A stretch of 8,423 nt of DNA from Verrucomicrobiota bacterium. GTDB lineage: Bacteria; Verrucomicrobiota; Verrucomicrobiia; Limisphaerales; AV2. This document shows positions 1-5,392 of the stretch, in pieces. The stretch's first letter is position 1. Each line of letters starts with the position of its first letter. The notes under the pieces were generated by a model. That model was given only the letters and a program-made list of their open reading frames with translations. It was not told the origin of the DNA and did no database searches. The stretch lies in contig QHOP01000240.1 in assembly GCA_003219345.1 (NCBI GenBank), positions 1 to 8,423 on the forward strand, read 5' to 3'. The translations under genes and the position numbers were made by a program.

Positions 1-110
1 CGGTAGGAATCTTCGCATTACGCTTTGGTTGGTTGGGCAACCTGCTGGTTCAGGCTGGGCTGTTCCTTGGACTGACGATCTGGAACATGACACGGCAGAA
101 ACCCAAATGA
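1..110 (+). CDS. C-terminal end of an unidentified membrane protein (partial)
   Basis: Frame 3 is open from the window edge to a TGA at 108-110 and gives 35 residues. They read as one hydrophobic, probably membrane-spanning stretch (segments such as LGNLLVQAGLFLGLTIW) followed by a short polar, basic tail ending RQKPK. This is a typical end of an integral membrane protein, with the positive tail presumably on the cytoplasmic side. Most of the gene lies outside the window, so the family cannot be named. The call rests on frame, composition and the hydrophobic-then-basic pattern, since the two minus-strand frames covering this stretch read as unpatterned, Arg/Cys-rich peptides. The next gene begins more than 230 bases downstream, so the two are probably not translationally coupled. 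Confidence 0.55.
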   Translation, partial: VGIFALRFGWLGNLLVQAGLFLGLTIWNMTRQKPK

Positions 111-346
111 GTGTAAGGACATCCGTCCCCAACATGCGTAATTCTTTCCTCTGCACAGCCGTTCTGTCGGTTTCCTTGCTCTGCAGGTGAACGGGAGCGC
201 GGCAAAACGAGACGCCGATGCAACTCGGTTTCGCAACCTCCGGCTGAAGGAACAGTGGCCGATAATCCACGGGAAATGCCCTTTTGTGTCAATACTCAGG
301 ACCTCTTTCCTTTTTCTTTTCCCTTAGTAAAATCTTGTTAAGTAAT
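111..346. other. Gap between the membrane-protein end and the orphan gene
   Basis: No convincing gene was found here. Short minus-strand frames cover much of it but encode Arg/Cys-rich peptides without recognisable pattern. The stretch from about 115 to 265 is GC-rich and could be a fragment of a dispersed repeat, but no copy exists in the window to prove it. The last 60 bases are strongly pyrimidine-rich (CTCTTTCCTTTTTCTTTTCCC, broken only by single bases) and then AT-rich. TAAAAT at 328-333 could serve as a -10 box for the downstream gene, but no good -35 box precedes it. Confidence 0.35.
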
Positions 347-1069
347 ATGAGGGTAACAGAGACAAAGTTCTTTGCAGTGCTTAGGCCGGGCAAGATCTCG
401 GAAGTCGACGCGTTTGAATTGCTTAAGCAAGCGATGGGATTGGCGGGTATCTGGGACAGGCAAACGGCGAACGATTTTGAGAAGGCGAAGAAGAAAATTC
501 AGAAGCGCGGAACGGATGTTCTTCCCATTGCATTGGCTTCAATCGAATTTGATTTTGCACGAGTTAACCACAAACAACTCGACTGGGTGTCTCTTGTAAG
601 TGCAGAGCTGACGCCGGAATTTTGCGGTACGTTCGCGCGTGAACTATCGCGGACAAGTTTAGTCATGGCAGCAGTTTTGGACCGCGATTATGATTACTGG
701 CAGAATGCAGAGGATACGCTTCAGTACAAAGCAGCGGGGCGCTCGCACGCTCACCTGCCAATGAAGTCGAATGGTCTGCCGCCGCCACTCACTCAAGATG
801 CAATCGACATCTCGAGCAATCCTGGTAGGCGAATAGTAAAAATCGGTTTTTTTGAAATTGTTGGTTATTTGATGTGGTTCACAGACGTTTTCTGGAATCT
901 AGCCGGCGTTGATAAAGCCGCGATGTATTCTGTATCAGAATGCACAATTACAGAGGAAGCTCCAGGTCTGATGCGGGTTCAAGCTGGTAACAAATTCTTT
1001 TCCTCCGCAGAAGGCGAAGAGGCACGACTGCAGAACCGATTACGAGAAGTCCTTTTCGGCAAGCGCTGA
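347..1069 (+). CDS. Hypothetical protein, unknown function, AT-richer than its neighbours
   Basis: This open frame of 240 codons starts at the ATG at 347 and ends with TGA at 1067-1069. The frame stays open upstream to an ATG at 284, but the extra 21 residues (beginning MCQYSGPLSFFF) are encoded by the pyrimidine-rich tract and look non-coding, so the inner ATG is preferred. No clear Shine-Dalgarno sequence precedes either start. The protein looks soluble and mixed alpha/beta. It has a Lys-rich helix near residues 44-54 (FEKAKKKIQK), an aromatic-rich segment near residues 180-188 (GYLMWFTDVFWN) that could be a buried helix or a peripheral membrane contact, and a charged C-terminus. No signal peptide and no catalytic motif are recognisable. 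The coding sequence uses many A/T-ending codons, unlike the GC-rich genes around it, which suggests recent transfer. I do not recognise the family. Confidence 0.7.
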   Translation: MRVTETKFFAVLRPGKISEVDAFELLKQAMGLAGIWDRQTANDFEKAKKKIQKRGTDVLPIALASIEFDFARVNHKQLDWVSLVSAELTPEFCGTFARELSRTSLVMAAVLDRDYDYWQNAEDTLQYKAAGRSHAHLPMKSNGLPPPLTQDAIDISSNPGRRIVKIGFFEIVGYLMWFTDVFWNLAGVDKAAMYSVSECTITEEAPGLMRVQAGNKFFSSAEGEEARLQNRLREVLFGKR

Positions 1070-1260
1070 CGCAGAAACTCCGCTTTGCTGGATTTACTTC
1101 TCGGAATCGGCATCGCCGCGCAAATCTTTTGTTACTGAGTTGTCATTCCCAAGAGTTAAACGCCGGGCATTTTCGGAGTTGTTGAGAAGGACTTTCCGGG
1201 CCAAGGTCGGGTCAAAAGATGACTGCGCGAAGCCAGTATGGCGTGGTGTGCAAAACCGAG
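1070..1260. other. Repeat-associated gap, no gene seen
   Basis: Open frames on both strands here run straight into the repeat that follows and have no recognisable domain. The stretch from about 1140 to 1235 translates on the minus strand into a moderately protein-like string (around LARKVLLNNSENARR), which could be a relic of a gene or part of a longer dispersed repeat. No terminator hairpin with a T run was found after the gene ending at 1069. Confidence 0.35.
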
Positions 1261-1364
1261 GGAAAACATCGAACGTCCAACATCGAAAACCAAACTCCGA
1301 AGTGGGCGAGGATTCACGCTGCCATTCGATGTTCGGGCGTTGGATGTTCGATGTTGGATGTTCC
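1261..1364. repeat. Heptad-built imperfect inverted repeat (dispersed intergenic type)
   Basis: The left arm has three consecutive 7-bp units, CATCGAA, CGTCCAA and CATCGAA, at 1267-1287. The right arm has the complementary units TTCGATG at 1325-1331 and TTGGATG, TTCGATG, TTGGATG at 1340-1360, ending in TTCC. The arms are separated by about 37 bases and could fold into a long imperfect hairpin. On the minus strand the right arm reads as HPTSNIQRPNIE, a string recognisable from many spurious short proteins in Verrucomicrobiota and related genomes, so this is very likely one copy of a widely dispersed repeat rather than coding sequence. The heptad unit explains why all frames stay open through it. 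Confidence 0.75.
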
Positions 1365-1468
1365 TCCGGGTTCATGGGCAGGGAGAATCCTCCGCTGGCT
1401 TTCAGCACAACCCAGCGCGGTGTCTGCCCGACGAACTTCCCGAACAACCGAACCTGCCGCCGGCTGTT

Positions 1469-1500
1469 CCCTCTCCCCGCGGGAGAGGGTCAGGGTGAGG
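1469..1500. repeat. Short GC palindromic dispersed repeat
   Basis: A perfect 9-bp inverted repeat, CCCTCTCCC at 1469-1477 and GGGAGAGGG at 1481-1489, has a 3-base CGC loop and is followed by TCAGGGTGAGG. Translated frames give LTLTLSRGERE and PHPDPLPRGEG, strings known as spurious peptides from a repeat scattered through many GC-rich bacterial genomes. It sits immediately before, and probably overlaps, the start region of the next gene. It has no T run and so does not look like an intrinsic terminator. Confidence 0.7.
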
Positions 1501-3684
1501 TGGAACACGGCTTTGCTCGTCGGTCGAATAGTCGCTTTCGTCACGATGGCTTTCACAGCGATGATCGCCGGCGCCCAACTGCTCGGTAGTCCGCCCGTCA
1601 CAACAAATCTCAACGATTACCTGCTCGTGCCCTTGCGCGTCCATTTGCTGTCGGCCAAAGAATCGCCGGACATTTCGACCACACTGACTGACAAAGACAT
1701 CGCGCGAATTCTGGGCAAAGTGAATCGCGTCTGGGCGCAAGCCGGACTTCACTTCTATCTGGAATCGCTGGCGCAAGAAGAGGCGGCCAACCCGGAACTG
1801 TTCCTGGCCCACGAAGGACCAGCCGAGCGGTTCGCATTGTTGTCGCTGCGACCCGAAGAAACGAAAGCTTCAAACCTGTTTCACGTTTATTACCTCAAAC
1901 AGATGACGGTGAACGGCATCTTTCTGGGTGAAGCTATTTTTGTGAAAGACACCGCCTCGCTGCGCGAAGTGGAAGGCGGGATGGATGAACCATTGCCGCG
2001 CGTCACCTCGCACGAACTGGGTCATGCGTTCGGTCTGGCGCACCGGCAGGACAAGACCAATCTGATGGCTTCGGGAACGACCGGCATCTGGCTGAACGAA
2101 GGAGAAGTCCGACAAGTTCGCGCACGGGCGAAGCAGTTTCCGTGGATTGAACCGGCCAGCGCCGTGAGGCAAAAGGCCGATGAATGGGCCCGGACAGGCA
2201 AACCGAGAGAGGCTGAAGCTTTGTATCAACGATTGGCCGCCCTGGCTGCGGCGGAGAATGGGCCGGAAAGAAAACCTGAACCCAATGCGGCGAAAGCAAA
2301 TGAAATGATTGAATTGACTTTCGCCTCGACCAAAACCTACGCGGACCCGTTCAACGACGTGGACCTCGACGTTTCGTTTACCGCCCCCGACGGACGGACG
2401 GTGCGCGTGCCGGCGTTCTGGGCGGGCGAACAAACGTGGAAGGCGCGCTATGCCTCCAGCAAAATCGGCCGCCACCGGTACCGCACGGAATGTTCGGACA
2501 AGACCAACCGTTCGCTCCACAGTCTCGCAAGCGTCATCGAAGTCAACCCTTACACCGGGGACAATCCGTTTTATCTGCACGGCCCAATCGGCGTCGCTGC
2601 CGACAAAAAGCATTTTGAACACGCCGACGGCAAACCGTTTCTCTGGCTGGCCGACACGTGGTGGATGGGCCTCTGCCAACGTCTGAGCTGGCCGGACGAT
2701 TTCAAAACCCTGACCGCCGACCGCGTCGAGAAAGGTTTCAACGTGGTGCAAATCGTCGCCGGGCTTTATCCGGACATGCCGGCGTTTGACGGGCGCGGCG
2801 CGAACGAAGCCGGGTTCCCCTGGACCACGAATTACTCCCGCGTCAACCCGAATTATTTTGACGCGGCCGACCGGCGCATCGCGTGGCTGGTCGAGTCGGG
2901 CATCGCGCCGTGCATCGTGGGCGCGTGGGGTTATCACCTGCCCTGGCTCGGCGTCGAGCCGATGAAAAAGCATTGGCGTTACCTCGTGGCCCGCTACGGC
3001 GCGTATCCGGTTTTCTGGTGCGTGGCGGGCGAAGGCTTGATGCCGTATTACCTGTCCCATACAAAATCCGAGGACGCCGCGTTCCAAAAAAAAGGTTGGA
3101 CTGAAGTGGCGGCGTATCTGCGGGGAATAGACCCGTTCCATCATCCGATTTCGATTCACCCGACCGACATGGCGCGCCGCCAGTTGGAGGACGCGGGCCT
3201 GCTGGACTTCGACATGCTGCAGACAGGTCACAGCGACCGCGCCAGCATTCCGAACACAATCAATCTGGTTCGCGCCTCGCGTGCCGCCGCGCCGCCTATG
3301 CCAACCATCAACGCTGAGGTTTGCTACGAGGGAATCCTCGACACCTGCTTCGACGACCTGCAGCGGTTTATGGTCTGGAGCTGCCTGCTCTCAGGCACTG
3401 CCGGCCACACCTACGGCGCGAATGGCATCTGGCAGGTGAACCGACGCGACGCGGCGTATGGCAAATCGCCGCACGGCGGCAATTGGGGAAATACGTCCTG
3501 GGACGACGCGATGCGCCTGCCTGGATCGCGGCAGGTCGGCCTGGCAAAGAAATTCTTGGAGCGTCTCGGCGCGTGGTGGGAGTTGGAGCCGCACCCCATA
3601 AGACCTTTGAAATTCCAGTCGGCGAAAGGATCGCCAGCGCGACGCTGTGGCTTTCGGCGGACGACAAGTTCACCGCCTTTGTGA
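1495..3684 (+). CDS. Secreted metzincin protease-DUF5060-DUF4038 glycoside hydrolase fusion (C-terminus lost by frameshift)
   Basis: This protein combines an exported zinc-peptidase module with a putative glycosidase. From the chosen GTG start (residue 1) it opens with a signal peptide (RWNTALLVGRIVAF... to about AGAQ). The frame is open back to 1219, but that part is repeat-derived; TTG 1513 and ATG 1546 are other possible starts. Residues about 40-220 form a metzincin-like domain with HELGHAFGLAH at 173-183 (zinc ligands H173, H177, H183; catalytic E174) and a Met-turn NLMASG with M191, a spacing like matrixins (M10). A short helical, TPR-like linker follows. DUF5060 spans about 271-355 and an apiosidase-like DUF4038 TIM barrel about 365-700 (WLADTWW; likely acidic residues E513 in AGEG and E608 in NAEVCYEG). 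True homology ends at P701 (3595-3597); the last 28 residues are out of frame. Family assignments are from memory of motifs; the substrate is unknown. Confidence 0.8.
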   Translation: MRWNTALLVGRIVAFVTMAFTAMIAGAQLLGSPPVTTNLNDYLLVPLRVHLLSAKESPDISTTLTDKDIARILGKVNRVWAQAGLHFYLESLAQEEAANPELFLAHEGPAERFALLSLRPEETKASNLFHVYYLKQMTVNGIFLGEAIFVKDTASLREVEGGMDEPLPRVTSHELGHAFGLAHRQDKTNLMASGTTGIWLNEGEVRQVRARAKQFPWIEPASAVRQKADEWARTGKPREAEALYQRLAALAAAENGPERKPEPNAAKANEMIELTFASTKTYADPFNDVDLDVSFTAPDGRTVRVPAFWAGEQTWKARYASSKIGRHRYRTECSDKTNRSLHSLASVIEVNPYTGDNPFYLHGPIGVAADKKHFEHADGKPFLWLADTWWMGLCQRLSWPDDFKTLTADRVEKGFNVVQIVAGLYPDMPAFDGRGANEAGFPWTTNYSRVNPNYFDAADRRIAWLVESGIAPCIVGAWGYHLPWLGVEPMKKHWRYLVARYGAYPVFWCVAGEGLMPYYLSHTKSEDAAFQKKGWTEVAAYLRGIDPFHHPISIHPTDMARRQLEDAGLLDFDMLQTGHSDRASIPNTINLVRASRAAAPPMPTINAEVCYEGILDTCFDDLQRFMVWSCLLSGTAGHTYGANGIWQVNRRDAAYGKSPHGGNWGNTSWDDAMRLPGSRQVGLAKKFLERLGAWWELEPHPIRPLKFQSAKGSPARRCGFRRTTSSPPL

Positions 3685-4271
3685 ATGGCCGGAAAGTCGG
3701 ATCAAACCGCGATTGGCAGCGTCCGCGCAGCTATAACGTCGCGCCGCATCTGCAAGCGGGGCGCAACGTGTTGGCTGTTGAAGCGGAGAATGTGAAGGCG
3801 CCAGTTGAACTGAACCCCGCCGGCCTGCTGTGCGGGCTTGAAATCCATTTTGCGGGAGGCGACAAAATGGGAGTGTTGTCTGACGCCACCTGGCGCTGCG
3901 CTCGAAAAGAAACGGCCGGCTGGACGACACCCGGCTTTGATGACGGAAACTGGTCGCCCGCCAAAGCCATTGGAAAATACGGTGACCTGCCCTGGGGCCG
4001 ACTGGACGCAGGGGATCGTTATTTGATGCCATACGTTGCCGGAACACGGGAAAGAAATGCGCTGGTTATTTATTTGCCTGCGGCGCAAAAAGCAACTGTC
4101 CACCACCTCAACCCGGCAGAAGACTATCGCGCAGAATTCTTCAACCCTGTCACCGGGACCGTTACCCTGATCGGCTTCGTGAGGCAATCGTCGGATTGGG
4201 CCGCGCCGGCCTGCCCCGATGAATCACACGACTGGGTGCTTTATCTGCTCGCCACGAAAGATACAAAATAA
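3597..4271 (+). pseudogene. Frameshifted C-terminal part: beta-sandwich sugar-binding-like domain and putative collagen-binding domain
   Basis: This is the continuation of the upstream glycosidase in a shifted frame, from CAT at 3597-3599 to TAA at 4269-4271 (224 residues). The frame is open back to 3321, but that part is the shadow of the DUF4038 domain. Residues about 1-130 (HKTFEIPVGERI, SADDKFTAFVNGRKVG, GRNVLAVEAEN, FDDGNWSPAKAIG) match the galactose-binding-like beta-sandwich found beside many rhamnosidases and related hydrolases. Residues about 145-215 (PYVAGTRERNALVIYLP, then YRAEFFNPVTGTVTLIG) resemble the small 'putative collagen-binding' domain that normally closes DUF4038 proteins. 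It has no start codon or ribosome binding site of its own at the junction. It is therefore either a broken gene or a sequencing/assembly slip in CCCC at 3594-3597. One extra C would join both parts into a protein of about 926 residues. Confidence 0.75.
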
Positions 4272-4321
4272 GGCTGCGACGAATCAGGGAAGGATTGTTT
4301 TCACCCCATCGTTGAATCAAC

Positions 4322-4732
4322 TCAACTGCCGGGCGGGGCGGCCTTGCGCAGGACAGTCTTGATCGCGTCTAGGACCTCGTGGAGCTGGAACGGTTTCCAA
4401 AGCATAAACCCTCGCACACTGCGAATGAACGCGTCGATCTGCGCGTTGCCCGCGTGCCCCGTCATGAAGATGAACCGCCGACAGAGGTGCGGCCGCGTCC
4501 GCTCGACCGCTCGATAAAACATGTCGCCTGGAAAAGCGGGCATGACCATATCGCACAAGATGACGTCGAAATCGGCCGCCATGACCTTCTGCACACCCTC
4601 GGCGCCGCCCGTCACGTGCGTCACGCGAAAATCCCGTTCCTCCAGAAAATTCTTCAACAGGTTCGCGGACACCGGATCGTCTTCCAGCAGCAGGACCGTG
4701 TGCGCTTCCGGCCGGCCCAGGTCGTCCGGCAT
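4322..4732 (-). CDS. Single-domain response regulator (CheY-like receiver)
   Basis: A stand-alone receiver domain of 136 residues that would accept a phosphoryl group from a histidine kinase. All signature residues are present: the acidic pocket LEDD (E17, D18, D19), phospho-acceptor D61 in CDMVMP, T91 in FMTGHAG and K113 in WKPF. There is no output domain; the protein ends 23 residues after the conserved Lys, so signalling must go through a protein partner. The start chosen is the ATG at 4732, preceded on the minus strand by GAGGA about 13 bases away. An ATG at 4789 would add 19 residues, and the frame remains open to 4987 through the tRNA-like sequence, which is unlikely to be coding. No kinase gene is adjacent, so its partner is unknown. 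It converges with the glycosidase gene, leaving a 50-base gap. Confidence 0.88.
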   Translation of the reverse strand: MPDDLGRPEAHTVLLLEDDPVSANLLKNFLEERDFRVTHVTGGAEGVQKVMAADFDVILCDMVMPAFPGDMFYRAVERTRPHLCRRFIFMTGHAGNAQIDAFIRSVRGFMLWKPFQLHEVLDAIKTVLRKAAPPGS

Positions 4733-4805
4733 GACGTGCGTCTTTTCCTCAGGCGGAATAAAAAACTTGCTGCGTGATCGTCCGATCATCGTCGTGAAAA
4801 GTAAG

Positions 4806-4881
4806 GGTCTGCGCGGCGGGAGTCGAACACAAAACCTGCGGCTCCGGAGGCCGTCACTCGAAACAACTGCGCTGCGCGCAC
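4806..4881 (-). tRNA. Divergent or decaying tRNA-Arg(CCG)-like sequence
   Basis: On the minus strand this folds as a tRNA with normal spacing. The acceptor arms GTGCGCG and CGCGCAG pair at six of seven positions (G1-G72 is a mismatch). The anticodon loop CTCCGGA carries CCG, read as arginine, on a stem with four good pairs and an A27-C43 mismatch. There is a 5-nt variable loop, and a canonical T loop TTCGACT. The T stem (TTGTG/CCCGC) has only three of five pairs, the D stem has one mismatch, position 8 is C, and the D loop lacks the second conserved G and A21. The 3' end reads ACCC where ACCA would be expected. The origin from a tRNA-Arg gene is well supported, but function is doubtful. It ends 17 bases before the alternative ATG (4789) of the response regulator. 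Confidence 0.5.
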
Positions 4882-5022
4882 CCTCAAAGCTTAGGCAATT
4901 CTGGAGGCGGCAGCAACACGTATTCTTTGAGGCCGGAATGCCGAACGCGGCCGTTGCGGCCCGGGCAATTCCGTGATCCATCGACACAGTGTCCGGGGCG
5001 CCCGCCTTGCGATTGCAACGAC
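4882..5022. other. Spacer upstream of the tRNA-like sequence
   Basis: No gene or strong promoter was recognised here. Frames on both strands are open only because the sequence is GC-rich. The last six bases, AACGAC at 5017-5022, form the left copy of the duplication flanking the adjacent mobile element. Confidence 0.3.
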
Positions 5023-5114
5023 GGGTTGTGTCCTAATTTGCTTCAGGTGAGTGCGCCGCTGCCGCGGCGCACGGCGGTGCCGCAGCACCGCCGCCACCAA
5101 TTAGGACACTACCC
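5023..5114. mobile_element. 92-bp MITE-like element with terminal inverted repeats and target duplication
   Basis: The ends are 16-bp terminal inverted repeats: GGGTTGTGTCCTAATT at 5023-5038 and the complement of GGGTAGTGTCCTAATT at 5099-5114, matching at 15 of 16 positions. Both ends are flanked by the same hexamer AACGAC (5017-5022 and 5115-5120), consistent with a target-site duplication. Inside are two perfect adjacent hairpins: GTGCGCCGC/GCGGCGCAC with loop TGCC at 5051-5072, and GGCGGTGC/GCACCGCC with loop CGCA at 5073-5092. There is no room for a transposase, so the element would need one supplied in trans. It lies between the tRNA-like sequence and the beta-propeller gene and interrupts no recognisable gene. 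Confidence 0.8.
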
Positions 5115-5120
5115 AACGAC

Positions 5121-5392
5121 TAAAACTCTTGTGCGAAAAAGGAGAGTCAGGAAAAGTAAGCGCCGACAAACGGAAAAGATTATGTCTCGACCCGCGCGCT
5201 TCCTGTCACCCTGGTTCAAGGGATTGTTTTGCTGGCGACATTTTGGAGAAGGCGTTGTTTTGCTGCGGACATTTTGGAGCGTGGCGCAGCAGAGACGCAG
5301 CGGCGCGGCAGGCGGAACGGCCCTTGATCCACCCATCGGCCCGGTGTCAATGGGGGACTGCTGCGGGTCATAAGACCGGCGCCCGGCTTGGC
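5121..5392. other. Leader region of the beta-propeller gene
   Basis: The propeller reading frame is open through this stretch from a TTG at 5129, but the peptide it would give (Cys- and Arg-rich, no hydrophobic start) does not look real. An ATG at about 5185, after GGAGAGTCAGGAAAAG, opens a different frame (MSRPARFLSPW) that stops at 5373. The stretch contains a 25-bp direct repeat (listed separately). One possibility is that a repeat insertion separated the original start from the signal peptide. Confidence 0.35.
5224..5279. repeat. Two-copy imperfect direct repeat, 25-bp unit, 31-bp period
   Basis: The copy at 5224-5248 and the copy at 5255-5279 match at 23 of 25 positions; the differences lie in the centre (TGGCGAC against TGCGGAC). 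Each copy starts TTGTTTTGCTG and ends ACATTTTGGAG. The period of 31 is not a multiple of three, so the two copies are read in different frames and a protein repeat is excluded. It is probably part of a larger dispersed repeat in the leader of the propeller gene. Confidence 0.7.

Noticed and set aside
50..292. Minus-strand open frame of 80 codons (also 18-236)
   Set aside because: Arg/Cys-rich peptides with no domain pattern. They overlap the better-supported membrane-protein end and the GC-rich gap.
1325..1364. CRISPR-like array
   Set aside because: The units are 7 bp, directly abutting and without spacers, so they form a simple heptad repeat arm.
1094..1447. Minus-strand open frame of 117 codons containing HPTSNIQRPNIEW
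   Set aside because: The string comes from a dispersed heptad repeat and is a known type of spurious protein.
3086..3093. Run of eight A residues inside the glycosidase as a second slippage site
   Set aside because: The reading frame and DUF4038-like sequence continue unchanged across it (FQKKGW), so there is no evidence of a shift.
1870..3231. Long minus-strand open frame of 453 codons
   Set aside because: It lies opposite the metzincin/DUF4038 coding sequence, whose frame shows clear catalytic motifs. The antisense product has none.
3590..3602. Programmed -1 ribosomal frameshift
   Set aside because: The local codons CAC CCC ATA do not make a standard slippery heptamer, and no clear downstream pseudoknot was seen. 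Mutation or sequence error is simpler.
5023..5114. Intrinsic transcription terminator
   Set aside because: The internal hairpins are strong but lack a following T run. The terminal repeats and flanking duplication point to a mobile element.
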